A stretch of 64,000 nt of DNA from Limnoperna fortunei (Eukaryota > Mollusca > Bivalvia > Mytilida > Modiolidae), in NCBI GenBank assembly GCA_944474755.1, contig OX104111.1:113714545-113778544 (forward strand), in the 5' to 3' direction. Under the pieces are notes generated by a model. That model had not been told where the DNA came from, did no database searches, and worked only from the letters and a program-made list of their open reading frames with translations. Every line of letters starts with the position of its first letter. Position 1 is the stretch's first letter. The position numbers and the translations under genes were made by a program. This document shows, in pieces, positions 12,130 to 24,639 of the stretch.

Positions 12130-13080
12130 AATTATTTAAGTTAAATCTAAAATAGCCACATTTATGCGTCTGTTTATCAGGCCTTCACGTCATGTCAACA
12201 TGTGTTTTCTATCATGTCATTACGGTTAATTTAGAGATATTTAGCATGCACCTTCTGTCAATAGATTGCATGTAATATCATTGCTGGCAGACGCATGCTA
12301 TTCGATGTAAGGCTATTATATAGACTGTTGAATAAAAAGCCGCCTAAATAAGAACAGTAGCAAAAAAATCGACCGAACAATAAGAGCCGAAATTCAATGT
12401 ACAATTACATATCCGGATATATTATGTAAACTGTTGAATAACTAAATAGCTTGAAAACAAAATAGAATCTCGAATGCTCGTACGCATTATTTCTATGACG
12501 AATCAGCTTAAACGTGATAAGTAGAGAAGCGAACAGCTATAAGAAATGAGGAATACCAGCAAAAGGGGTATAGACAATTTATTTTTATAAATTATGATAT
12601 GTGCTTTCTGCTGTATGTTTTGCAAACAATCAATCACTAAATCGAAGGTTCTATGAATAAATACTGAACGGAACCTTTTGTAAACCAAAGAGGATAATTT
12701 TAAACTTTTCGTCCTATAACCTCATCTTCAAGAATAAATTACAGTGAGCGTGCATTTCTCGGAGCAGTACATGTTTGTGAATTTCTATATGAATTCCTCA
12801 ACGGTATTAGCAACAAACCATGACAGAAATTGTACGAATTGTGCAACAATAAAAAATAAACGATATTCGACACCAACTCATAGCGAACCTCATTTACTAC
12901 TTTTCAATACTATTGATAAATATATATGTGTCTTTTGTCACTCATTGACATAGTTTTTGGTAAATGTATTTTTGGCCAATACATTATTATAAGTTTTAAA
13001 AAATGGCCTGGAAGTGAAAACATACATATTAATGTACTCTAATACTTAACAATATTATTATAGAGTTGGACTTCTGGGGT
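12130..13080 (+). repeat. Module M, copy 3 (5' truncated)
   Basis: Holds only the later part of M, from the stretch TCTGTTTATCAGGCCTTCAC through TATGACGAATCAGCTTAAAC to GAACCTCATTTACTAC. It matches 49133-49494, which is truncated further. It joins module T directly at about 12130 and ends at the array lead-in GATAGGTACCATCTCTCTTT. No gene is seen. Confidence 0.65.
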
Positions 13081-13277
13081 GAATTAAGGACCGTAGATAG
13101 GTACCATCTCTCTTTTCACACGAGTTACCTGGAGCAATTTTTACCTGTCATTATTCGTTTGAACCCGGTATAATTCGCTTTAGCATTCCCGCTTGATTAT
13201 GTACGTCTACACCCGCTTTATATCGTTCGTAACAAGCATCTAAAATAGTTTTCGATACATACACTTTATATATATTT

Positions 13278-13320
13278 ATTTCAGTATAAAGCGGGTATAT
13301 TCTACAGGTATATCCGCGAT
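13278..13320. repeat. Strand-switch hairpin in array A3
   Basis: AGTATAAAGCGGGTATA is followed by a short spacer and GGTATATCCGC, so one unit is reversed relative to its neighbours and can pair with the next. The same arrangement is kept at 49690-49730 in unit B. Confidence 0.65.
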
Positions 13321-13672
13321 ATATTGTTCTGTTATACCCGTTTTATATTTGTTGCTTTTAGTGTACCAGCTTTATATCGTTCGTGTCTACACGTTCTAAA
13401 CCATTTGCATCTACACTTTTAATTTCCTTCGTGGATATTGGCGTGACATCCCAAGTGTATACCCCTTTATATTTCTTGTTATTGGGCTGTATATCGTTCA
13501 TGTATAGCCGTTTGAGATCGTTCGTTACAATACGCTTCAACATTTGTTGTACACCAACTATAAAACTCGTGTACATCCGATTTATATCATTCCTTTATAC
13601 CTGCTTTTTATCTTTCAGGTGTACCTCCTCTTTGTCGTTCAGATAGTTCTGTTGTATATCGATTTTTATATC

Positions 13673-13746
13673 GCGAAAAGACATAAAATTTCTATCACTC
13701 GTAAAAGATCAAACAGTCTTGCCCAAAAACGTATGAAAGAACCTAT
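13673..13746 (+). repeat. Right arm of element X foldback (isolated)
   Basis: GCGAAAAGACATAAAATTTC through CGTATGAAAGAACCTATT equals the right arm of the foldback seen complete at 55163-55343. The left arm and loop are missing here and 24-bp array flanks both sides, which points to loss of half of the palindrome in unit A. Confidence 0.7.
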
Positions 13747-15254
13747 TATTCTTGTTATTGGGCTGTATATCGTTCATGTATAGCCGTTTGATATCGTCGT
13801 TCGTTACAATTCGCTTCAACATTTGTTGTACACCAACTTTATAAAACTCGTGTACATCCGATTTATATCATTCCTTTATACCTGCTTTATGTCTTTCACG
13901 TGTACCTGCTCTTTATAGTTCTGATGTAAATCGATTTGTATATCGCTTTCGTTGCGTTCACGTACCGCTCTGTATCTCGTTCCGGTATATACCCGCTTTC
14001 GTGATTTCTCGACTGATAACGTCTGGGTTTACAGGATTAATTCTTTCCTATGACCGCTTTATACGTCTATGTCCTATTGATATATCTCATGTATACCCGC
14101 TTAATCTCGTTCTTCTTTGCCCACTTTCTTACTTTTATTTATATCCGTTTACTTATATTCGTGTCTACACGCTTGATGTACGTGTATAGCCACGTTATAT
14201 AGTTCTTTGATACCCGCTTGTTATTCTTTCTTTATAGCCGTTATATATGTGTTCTCTTATACAAGTTTTATATACTTCTGCTACACGCTTTATATTGTTC
14301 TTGTATTCCGAATTTGTATTTTTCTTGTAAGCCCAATTAATATTGTTCTTGCGAACCAGCTTTAAATTTTTTCCTATCGCTTGATATTGTTCGTTTATAA
14401 ACACGGTATATCTTTTTTGCATACCCTTTGTATGCCGTTCTTGTCTACCCGCGTTATATCGTTTGTGTGTACAAACTTGATATCGTTGTAACAATCCTAA
14501 CCTACGCTATATAGTTCCGTCCTCACGCTTTGTATCGTTCGTGTAGATACTCTGTAAATCGTTTTATTACCGTTTTATGCATGTGTTACCTCTCTATATC
14601 GTTCGCATACAAATGCAGTATATCGATTTTGTATACCATCTTGATATCGTTCACGTATACCCTCTTTATATCGTTTGTGAATACCCTCTTTATATAGTTC
14701 TTGTGTACCCGTTTATATCGATCTTGTATACACACTTCATAGTATTTACGTATACATGCTTTATATCGTTTTATTTTCGATTATACAATGTAGTACGTGT
14801 ATATACGATTTCTTTTATATCATCTTGATATAGTTTCCTTATACAAGCTTTATATTCTTGTATACTCGCTTTATACTGTTCGTGTATGCCGCTTTATTTC
14901 GTAAGCGTCTACACATTTGATAACGTTCGTGTATATTTATTCGATATTGTACTTTTACACCCACTTTATAACGTTTTTACCCGCTGTATATCATTCGTGT
15001 ATACGAGCCTTATATCGCTCTTGTATTCTCTCATTATATCGCTTGTTTATACCCGCTTTATATCTTTCGTAACAATCCGCTAAAATACATGTGTGCACCC
15101 ACTTTATATAGTTCTTGTCTACAGACTTTGTATCCTTTGTATATATCTGCTGATTTCGATATTTTATGCCTACTTTATATGGTTCACGTATTCCCTTTGT
15201 ATATTGTTCGTGAATACCCGCTTTATATTGATCTTATACTGTGGTTTCATTTAT

Positions 15255-16255
15255 ATTCGTGTGTATCAGCTTTCGGGGTTGAAGTAAAACTGACATTTCG
15301 CGGGATTCTTAAATTCGTTGTTGGCGAAAAAAAATTAATATAAAATGAGGTCATCGCTTACATATTGCGATATTCACATACCGTGTTAGTCTGTACATTT
15401 TCTAATACGTCATTTTCAAGATATAATCGTTCTCGGGAGATGACAATTATAATGCTGATCACGGGATTTTATAGAAATTAACGGTACTTGTATTGGAAAG
15501 CGGCGACATTAAAATGAAATGGGATAGCTTAAGAAAGACGATTCAAAACACAACTTTTTTGTTGTTGTTGCGTGGTGCAAAGCCCGCACTTAACATACAC
15601 TTATGAAAGGGCTTGTGTTTTGTGCCTTTTTATGTCGTTTGTAAACACAATTTTAAAAGACGGTGCGTTTAGAAAGTACCCAAAATAAAATGATTATTAA
15701 ATGATTGTGTACATCTAACTACCTATCTTGAAAACTTCCTATCTATTGTTTTGTTTACAAAGGAACATCAAGTAATTAGGATTAAACCGATTTTGATTTG
15801 TAACCGTAAATATAATTACCATAATTAATAAACATGTCATTTTATGAAAGTCAACAGTTCATTGTAAATTTCTCGAACATTCCCTGAGGCAAAGATTATT
15901 TGTTTGTCAATAAACTTGATGGCTATAGTTAGTGGTTTTAAATGATGGAAATGAGTATACAAGGTGTTAAAAATAAAAAAATAGAATGCTTTATTGTCGT
16001 TATTTCAATTGAGAATGTTACTTAAATATTTGTTTATATATCAACACTTCAAAACGAAAAGGCACAAAGGGAACTATGTTCATTACTGACGGGATTGCGC
16101 AATTAAAAAAAACAACGATACTGTTTATCAATTTTATTTCTGTTTTGTGTCGTAAACACAGTAAAATTGCTCATAATGCAAAATTGACATATACATCGAA
16201 ACGATATCAATATAGCTGTACATCTTGAACATCAGTAGTCATTGTACATGTAAAC
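15255..16255 (+). repeat. Module U, copy 1
   Basis: About 1 kb of AT-rich non-array DNA inside the array region. It starts with TTGAAGTAAAACTGACATTT, contains TCTCGGGAGATGACAATTAT near 15433, and returns to the 24-bp array at about 16256. It aligns with 56632-57655. I see no gene or RNA motif in it. Confidence 0.65.
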
Positions 16256-19105
16256 AACCGTACAGCTCTATATCGTTCGGATATTTCTGATTTATACCGA
16301 CGTGTATATCCGCTTCATATCGTTCACGTTCGCCTCTGTATCTCGTTCATGTATATACCCGATTTCGTGCCTTCCCGACTAATATCGCTTGCGTTAACCG
16401 GCTTAGTATCTTTCGGGTTTTCTAACTATATTCAGATCGTGTTAAACTGCTCTGTTTATTTAATGTGTAACCGCTTAATATCGTTTGTATCTGCACGTTC
16501 TATAAAATTGGTGTATAGCCGCTTTCTGAGTGTTTGTGTAGATCTGATTTGTATTTGTTTTATGCCCGCTTCTGACGGTCCGGTATAAATGCTTGATATC
16601 GTACGTGTTTCCCCTATTTATTCAGCTCATGTATACCCGCTTAATCTCGTTCTTCTTTGGCCGCTTTCGCACTTTCGTTTATATTCGTTAACGTGGCTTT
16701 ATTCTTGATGTCGTCCGTGTATAGCCACATTATATAGTTCTTTTATTCCCTCTCATTATCCATTTTTATGGCCGCTATATATCGTTGACGTATACAAACT
16801 TTATATCTTTCTGATGTACCCGCTTTATATTGTTCTTGTATGCCCAAGTTATATTCTTTTTGTAAACCAGCTTTAAATCTGTTGTGTATATCGCTTGATA
16901 TTGTTCGTTAATAAACACTATATATCTTTTTCTGCATAGTATTACCCGCTTAATATAGATCGTGTATACCCGCTTTATATCGCGTGTGTATTCCTATTTG
17001 ATATCGTTGTAACCATCCTCTTAAATAGTATGTGTACACCCACTTTATGTAGTTCTGGTCAACACGCTTTGTATCTTTCTTGTGCGTACTATTTATATGG
17101 TTTTATACTCGTTTTATTTATGTGTTTCCTTTTTATATCGTTCGCATATAAATGCTGCATATCGATTAAGTACACGATCGTGATATCGTTCATGTATGCG
17201 ATCATTATGTTGTTCTTGTATACACCCTTATATCGACCTTGTATACCCGCTGTATATTGTTAACCTATACACGCTTTATATCGTTCATACTGTCCGATTG
17301 ACGTCGTTTGCATATGCCGGCTTAATATCGTTCGAGAATACATCCTCGAAATCGTTTGTATTTAAAAGTTATAATTTATGTATTGTGTAATAGCTTTATA
17401 CCACTTTTATATACAAACGTTATATGGTTCTAGGATACCCGCTTAATATCGGTCTTGTATATAGAATTTAAAACTGCACAAGAGATTTTATTATCAGTGG
17501 TATTATATGTATGCCCAACTTATATAATTCTTGTAAACCATTGTTCTTGTATATCGGCTTGATGTTATTCGTGTACATGTATAACCGCTTTATTTATTTT
17601 TGCATACCAGCTTTAGTCGTTCTTGTATACCCGCTTTATATAAATCGGGTATACTCGCTTTATATCGCTTGTGTATGCTCACTTGATATCGTTATAACAA
17701 TTCTCTTAAATAGTTTGTGTACATCCAATTTATTTATTCATTGTCCTCGCGTTTTGTATCGTTTGTGTGAATAGTGTTTATATCGTTTTTACCCGTTTTA
17801 TTGATGTGTACCCTCTTTATTGCTGTCTCATATAAATGCTGTATATCGATTTTGTATACATTCTTGATATCGTTCACGTATACTCGATGTATATCGTTCG
17901 TGCATACCCTCTTTATATCGTTTTTGTATACCCGCTTATATCGACCTTGTAAACCCTCATTACAGTGTTTAAGTATACCCGCTTTATATCGTTCGTATTT
18001 TTCCGTTTTAATCGTTCGTACATATCATCGTTATATCATTCAATCATACCCGCATAACATCGTTCTTGTATACTTGGTTAATATCATTCTATGCCAGCTT
18101 TATTTCCGTTTAAACTCGTTTTCCTACGTTCGGGTTTACAAGCGTTATTTAGTAAACTCATCGGCGCTTTATATACTTCTGTATACCCGCTTGATATAGT
18201 TTCCCGTTTCACTTTTTTCATTATAAATTTTTTTTTTCCTACTTGTATACCCGCTTTATACTTTTCTTGTATTACCAATTTATATTGCTCTTGTCTTCCT
18301 CTTTATATTGTATTTCAATGCCGGATTCATATTGTGCTTGAATGTCAGCATTATTTTGCTCGTGTCTGTCCGTTTTTTATAGTTCGTGTCTACACTCTTT
18401 ATATCGCTGGTGTACATCTATTTTATATGGTTCATTCAAACACGCTTGATATCGTTGTTGTGTACCCCGTTTTTTCCGCTCATATACATCTGATTTATAT
18501 CGAGTTTGTATACCAGTTATGCATTGTTAACGTATACTCTGTCTATGTCGTCTGTTTATACCCGCTTGATAACGTTCTTGTATACCCGCTTTATATCGAT
18601 CTTGTATAACCGCTCGATATAGTTTGTGTATTCCCGATTGATATTGTTTGTGTATACCTGCTTTATAGTAGTCGTGTCTAACAGCTGCTTATATTTCTTG
18701 TATTACACATTTATACACATTTTATGTTTACACTCTTGTTGTCGTTCGTGCATATTATATTTATATAGTTTGTACTTTCCCTCTTGTTATCGTTCATTTT
18801 ACCTTATATGCCAGATTTATATTGTTCTTGTATACCAGCTTCATGTCTTTCATGAAATTCTGCTTTATATCGTTCCATTATGCCCGTTTTATATCGTTAG
18901 CATCTGCACGCTTTTCTCGTTGGTGTCTACACGTTTGCTATCGCTTTTATCATTTTTATGTTGTAATGGTATACCCGCTTCATATTTTTTGTGTATATCC
19001 AGTTATATAAATCTTCGTTTTCCGCCTTACATCTTTCGCTCAACAAGCTCATATCGTTAGCGTATACCCCTTTTTATCGTTCATGTGTAACTTCTTCAAA
19101 AGGAC
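16256..19105 (+). repeat. 24-bp minisatellite array A4
   Basis: Two array blocks joined at about 17455-17506 by a short piece of the V module start. The second block ends at the T-module entry near 19105. The first block matches 57656-58715 in unit B; the second has no counterpart at that place. Frames of up to 172 codons here are products of the 24-bp period. Confidence 0.8.
17455..17506 (+). repeat. Fragment of module V start inside array A4
   Basis: GTCTTGTATATAGAATTTAA followed by a stretch with TTTATTATCAGTGGTATTAT matches the start of module V at 23352 and 58716, but array resumes after about 50 bp. In unit B, V continues uninterrupted. It marks the left breakpoint of about 5.9 kb extra DNA in unit A. 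Confidence 0.65.
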
Positions 19106-19524
19106 ATTGTGCAAACATTATTCTATGATAAATATACAGATAGTTCGTAAACGTCTTTGCATCATTTAAATAAACAATTTTGGTCAAAATTGTGTAGTCA
19201 AGACTTATAGACTGACAGCCCTAACTTCTTAATGCCTTGTTTCCGGAAACTCTTGAAGAATATGTGTTCAGTTATTATAACGATGACAATGGAACGTAAG
19301 CATCTTCAGAAAAATGCCTTAGCTTTCATATATCGATTCAGTTTCGTATTTTTCTCAAGCAAGTTGAAAAGTGATATGTCCACAGTTATTAATTAAAACA
19401 TGTTTGCATAAATGAAGATTTGCAATCGTGACTTAACTTTTGACTATGGTTGTTTGATCGGTTTCCATTCTTTAATTCATCATCTTTATTCCATATGTGA
19501 AATTGAACAATGTGTCAAAACCTT
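19105..19524 (+). repeat. Module T, copy 2 (truncated)
   Basis: Contains the first 400 bp or so of T (compare 9785-10160 and 47045-47415), including AAATGAAGATTTGCAATCGT and GGTTGTTTGATCGGTTTCCA. It breaks off within GTGTCAAAACC, where the direct-repeat element at 19525 begins. Confidence 0.65.
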
Positions 19525-20357
19525 AGGCTGTGCTCCGTTTGATGGGAGGGAAGAAGAAACTCGGCATTGAATTGAAAATGTCATTTATTAATAAATATAA
19601 ATGACGAAAACACAAATTAAAAGTAATAAAACATATATACATACAAATAGATAGAAATCATAACTACTATAATAAAGAACCCATCCCGTCAAAGATGGGG
19701 ATATTATAGGTCTTTTTACATATTCACAAACATCATAATACAGCTTAACAACTTTGTTTTTACAGAACGTAAACTACTTAAATACATAACTTATTCTAAA
19801 GTTGTTGATAATACATGCATGAGAAAAAACTGTAGGGTATAAAAAAATACAAACAAACTAGAAAACATAATAAAAACTAAAGTCCTTCATATTCATAATT
19901 TCCTTTACCAGAACTAAAATTTGGTTAGGGTGGGATGGCGGGTAACTTAAAACTATCTAATCCTAATGCACGTGCCCAAATGTGCAAAGCTTGTGTAGCT
20001 GTAATACAATGGATTAAACGCCTTCTGTTGGGAGATACGAGAAGGGAGATAATAATTAAGACTGATAAATCTGTTTGAAATATGTTATCTATACCGACTT
20101 GCAAATTAGACACAAAATCATGTTTGTCAAAAAATCATTTATATGCTATAAATAAACATTTTTGTCAACACAGGCTGTGCTCCGTTTGATGGGAGGGAAG
20201 AAGAAACTCGGCATTGAATTGAAAATGTCATTTATTAATAAATATAAATGACGAAAACACAAACTAAAAATAATAAAACATATATACATACAAATAGATA
20301 GAAATCATAACTACTATAATAAAGAACCCATCCCATCAAAGATGGGGATATTATAGG
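19525..20357. repeat. 186-bp direct repeat pair with 461-bp spacer (TRIM-like or nested MITE; unassigned)
   Basis: Positions 19525-19710 and 20172-20357 are nearly identical, starting AGGCTGTGCTCCGTTTGATG and ending GGGGATATTATAGG. Each copy also begins and ends with inverted TTTGATGGGA and TCCC(A/G)TCAAA. It sits exactly at a module T breakpoint. The layout could be a terminal-repeat retrotransposon in miniature, but the ends do not read TG...CA and I see no primer-binding site after the first copy. Two related short inverted-repeat elements, or a local 647-bp duplication, are as likely. The minus-strand frame in the spacer (19925-20113) is unrecognised. Confidence 0.5.
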
Positions 20358-21930
20358 CCACAGTATTGAATCCAAGCCTGTGGTGAAAAACTGAGAGGAA
20401 AAAACAAATACCCATTAGTAGTAAATAACAAGTCATAACATTATAACAAAGCTAGAAAAAGTATATATAATTAGAGGAAAAAATAAAAATGTAATAAAGA
20501 GGTATTTACCCACGTAGCTAATGTAAAGTGTATATACATATATACAACATAAAAGTAAAATTTCTAACAGTTTGTCAGATGAATATTCGTATTCATGAAC
20601 AAGTATAAATTCCACAAAAAATAATAAAATAATATGGAATAAATTGCATTGTATCATAATTCATGTTTCACACAGCAAGCAGTTTGATTTCATCAAATAA
20701 AAACTAACACCAATAATGGCATAAAAGCGCCACTTTATGGGCGACTGTATATTATTAATTAAGATTATATTGATAATAAGCATTAAAAAAAATGTATATA
20801 CATTTAATCCGGATTCAAACAGCACCTTCGTGGTCCTCCAACCGGAAATGTGTGAAACAAGAAACAATGTATAAGTTTTTACTGGTAGATTCGCACTAAA
20901 ACCCAAAACCCTATTGTTTTAGGGATAAACGGGAAAGCGATAAAATACCATGAAAACGATTGTAAAAATTCATAACAGACACACAGGAGTGTCTGTTAAA
21001 TAATACACACAATTTAAATATGATGAATACATTAATAATATGTCCACACCTATAATCCCAGATGCCTCATTATTGAAATTATTGTAAAACTTAAAATATC
21101 ATATTATGTAAAGTTCCTCAAATGAGAACACATAAATCACTGCCCGTTGCGGCTCATTTTCGCAAGATTGTGACTTGTAATCTTCGAAGAGTTTTAAATA
21201 TATAAAGAACGCCCTAGAAACCCATATTTCTAAAAACAGCAGCTGTAAAAATAAGCAAGAGAGACTTGAATGGTCATGCTATATAAAGATAGTTAAAAAT
21301 ACGAAAACGTAATTTTATTGTAATGAGTGTTACTATGTATAAAAATTGTTCGTTATTTTATGTATACGTGCTAATTACTTGTAGCTAACGGGGGTGCACA
21401 GGTACTAGTGAGAGACGTTTATTGAATATATGTTAATTGCAATCACAACATGTAATAGAAGATAACGTGTTCCTTTGAAGTGATTTTATTACAAAGTAAT
21501 TTTTATAACAGCTTGATTATCTTTTGATACGGCTATCATGAAAAGGTGGAGATACGGGTACACCGATAAACGTACATTTTTTTAGATCTATCGTAAACCG
21601 TCTGTTAGTGAAAGCAAAGCAAAACATTTTTTGCGGTATTTATATTTCACCGTTTTGATAAATTGCTATTCTACATACGAGTAAAAATTTTGGATAAATC
21701 TTATAATTTTAAATAAATTAGGATGTAAGCGGTCAAATTCAAAATTAGAATAAATACATCAAGATGTCATTTTATTACAAACTAACATAGGTACTTATGA
21801 AAAAAAATCCTTATTTTATTACAAACATAATATACTAGTCCCGCTTGTTACATGCGTATGCAAATCCCGCGCTCCTAAATATATGTACAAATACTCATTC
21901 ATAAGAGAGCTCAAAATCAAAATATTGTCC
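20358..21930. other. Unit A-specific AT-rich DNA, no gene recognised
   Basis: About 1.6 kb with no counterpart elsewhere in the window. It holds frames of under 85 codons without recognisable motifs. A perfect 9-bp hairpin AACAGACAC/GTGTCTGTT with a 6-nt loop lies at 20974-20997. The stretch lies between the direct-repeat pair and array A5, inside the extra 5.9 kb of unit A. Confidence 0.5.
20974..20997. repeat. Short perfect hairpin
   Basis: AACAGACAC, loop ACAGGA, GTGTCTGTT. All nine pairs match. It is not the histone 3' stem-loop. Function unknown; it may be chance or the end of a small mobile element. Confidence 0.4.
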
Positions 21931-21934
21931 GTAA

Positions 21935-23351
21935 CAATCCGTTTAAATAGTTTTGTATACCCACTTTATATTGTTCTTGTCTACAAGCTTTGTATCGTTC
22001 GTATATATCTGCTTATTTCGATGTTGTATACATATTTTATATAGTTCACGTATTTCCTTCGTACATAGTTCGTGTATACCCGCTTTACATCGATCTTATA
22101 TACCTGCTTTATATTGTTGTCACATAACTGCTTTATACCTTTCATATTTTCCCGATTTATATCGTTTGCCTATACCGGCTTAATATCGTTCGGGTATACC
22201 TCCTTTATAGCGTTCTTGCTCAACCACTGTATCTATTTTTTGTATGACCGCTATATACCACAGCGATATCATTATACGCCCTCTTTCTTACTTTCGATTA
22301 ATATTGTTCCTTTGTGCCAGCTTTTTATCTGTCATGTACACTTGCTAAATATCGTTCATATATTTCTGATGTATATCGATTTGTATATTCGCTTCATATC
22401 GTTCACGTACCCGTCTGCATTTCGTTCATGTATATACCCGCTTTCGTGCTTTCCCAATTAATATCGTTTGCGTTTATCGTCTTAATATCTTCCGGTTTAC
22501 CTACTGTATAGTGTTCGTGTTAAACCGCCCTGCTTATTTATTGTGTAACCGCTTAATATCGTTTGTATCTGCAAGTTCTATGAAAATTGGTGTAAAGCAG
22601 CTTTTTGAGCGTTTGTGCAGATCCAATTGTTATCGTCGTCCTATGCCCGCTTTCTTACGGTCCGGTATACACGCTTGATATCATATGTGTTTGTCCTATT
22701 TATATGTCTCATGTATACTGGTTTGATCTCGTTCTCTTTGCCCGCTTTCTTACTTTCGTTTATATCCGTTAACGTGCCTTCATGCTTGGTTTCGTCCGTG
22801 TATAGCCACGTTATTTCTTTTTTGCATACCCACTGTATGCCGTTCTTGTATACCCGCTTTATATCGCTTGTGTATACCAATTTGATATCGTTGTAACGAT
22901 CGTCTTAAATAATTTGTGTACACCCACTTTATATAGTACGGGTCCTCACGCTTTGTATCGTTTGTGTGCATACTCTCTATATCGCTTTATACCCGTTTTA
23001 TTTACGTGTTTCCTCTTTATATCGTTCGCATATAAATACAGTATATCGAATTTGTACACGATCTTGATATTTTCATGTATACCTGATGCATATTGTTCGT
23101 GTATACTGTCATTATATTGAATACACCTTATATCGACCTTGTATACCCGCTTGATATTGTTTACGTATACCGGCTTTATATCGTTCGTACTTTTCTGCCT
23201 GATATCTCTTGCCTATTGCGGCTAAATATTGTTCGTGAATACATCCTTTATAGCGTTTGTGTTTACCCGTTATATTTATTTATTGTATAACCACTTGATA
23301 TCGTTTATATATACCAGCATTATATCGTTTAAGCATACCCTCTTAACATCG
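21935..23351 (+). repeat. 24-bp minisatellite array A5
   Basis: Array that starts abruptly after unit A-specific DNA with AATCCGTTTAAATAGTTTTG and ends at module V. Units match the core GTATACCCGCTTTATATCGT with divergence. Its last part resembles the end of 57656-58715, in keeping with duplication of the array-V junction. Confidence 0.75.
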
Positions 23352-24440
23352 TTCCTTTATATAAAATATAAAACTGAACTTGAGATATCATTTTATCATC
23401 AGTAGTATTTTATGCCAAATCGACAGTTGATTTCACAATGTAATTTTGCAGGTATATGAGCATGAAATTTGTAACTCTCCCAGGTATACATATAGGTACC
23501 ACACTGTCTCATTAGTGAGAATAAATTAACTTTAAACAGTGATGATCACTATCATAATCTGCTTTCGCATTCAGGGCTATCTAGATGTATATTGAAGGTA
23601 GCATTTTCATGTATCAACTCTTGTATCATTCCCATATGTCAAGTATATCTATTTTTGAAAGTGATGTTAATTTAGAAGCAATCTTAATTTAATTCACCAT
23701 CTATACTGAAATTGTTTGGTAAATTATACGTTTTTATTAATGCTATTTTTATCATAATATGACATGCTAATTGCTAAAAAAGACTAAAGTGTAATATCAG
23801 TTAAAAGGCAGATGTGATGCACGTCGACCAACACAACAGTTATAATGCGGTCACTGTTAGGTCACTACGCACCTTTTAAACCATGCGTGATCACAATCGT
23901 TGGTACAAGAATAATGCACTAAGAATGGGGTCAGCCACGCCAAACTGTAACTGTAAACTAAATATTGCTTATAATTATTATTTCGCTAAATACAACGGTT
24001 ATTTGGACACATTATTGGGTAGTACTTGATGTGAAGTTTGTAATATAATTAGTCACACCTTAATTTGAAGATGTATATAATTTAAATTACAGGAACACGC
24101 GATGTATTTCGTGTTAAATGCCAAACTAATAGATTGTATCAGTTCACCGTATGGTCACCTTATAATATATGAATGGATAGTACCGTGCGAACTTAAGTTC
24201 ACGTGGTAACGTTAATTTAGACTAGATTGACAAAGAAGTCAATGTGAAGTCAGGAATGTCATTTGTAACGCCTTAATTGGTATATGTATAGAATGTTCGC
24301 GACAAAAGCACGCTGTAAATGCGATCTAAGGAATTGAGCGGTGGAATAAAGGTGAACGTTTCTCAATCATTTATAGTGAGAAATAACGTATTCAACGAAA
24401 GTCAATGATATAATGTCATAACAAAAAAATAAAATATGAT
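23352..24440 (+). repeat. Module V, copy 1
   Basis: About 1.1 kb of AT-rich non-coding DNA shared with 58716-59820. Landmarks are GAGATATCATTTTATCATCA, CACTGTTAGGTCACTACGCA near 23849, GTGAAGTTTGTAATATAATT near 24031 and GTTAATTTAGACTAGATTGA near 24210. It ends in AT-rich simple sequence next to a MITE. No gene is seen. Confidence 0.7.
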
Positions 24441-24455
24441 ATAATATAATATTAT

Positions 24456-24580
24456 AGAGTTATGGAATGAATATTGGGAAATATTGTCCCTCGCATGATG
24501 TTATATTGCACGAGCTTGTGAGTGCAATATAGCGTCTAGCGAGGGACAATATTTCCCGGGTAATTCGTGCAATACCCCTT
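24456..24580. mobile_element. Short foldback MITE, copy 1
   Basis: About 125 bp of almost complete inverted repeat. GGGAAATATTGTCCCTCGC is mirrored by GCGAGGGACAATATTTCCC, and TTATATTGCAC by GTGCAATATAG, around a short loop. Related copies lie at 60189-60302 and 60533-60663. There is no coding capacity. All three lie next to ATAAT-type simple sequence, which suggests an AT-rich target. Confidence 0.75.
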
Positions 24581-24639
24581 TTTATAATATTGTAATAATT
24601 TTTGGAGTGCTTTAAGGTGATTATTCATTACCTTTTGCT

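Larger units (their letters stand above)
13140..15255 (+). repeat. 24-bp minisatellite array A3
   Basis: Diverged 24-bp array after truncated M. It contains an inverted unit at 13278-13320, a piece of element X at 13673-13746, and a local duplication: about 13477-13660 and 13750-13930 share GGGCTGTATATCGTTCATG and the following units. Unit B counterparts are 49550-49880 and 55344-56555. Phantom frames occur throughout. Confidence 0.8.

Noticed and set aside
19925..20113. 62-codon minus-strand frame ending in LPAIPP
   Set aside because: Depends on a GTG start, has a stop shortly upstream, and shows no recognised motif.
19525..20357. LTR retrotransposon
   Set aside because: Repeats do not begin TG and end CA, there is no primer-binding site or polypurine tract that I can see, and no protein. 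Kept only as an unassigned repeat pair.
21935..23351. CRISPR-like array of short repeats
   Set aside because: Units are contiguous, diverged, without spacers, and the setting is eukaryotic.
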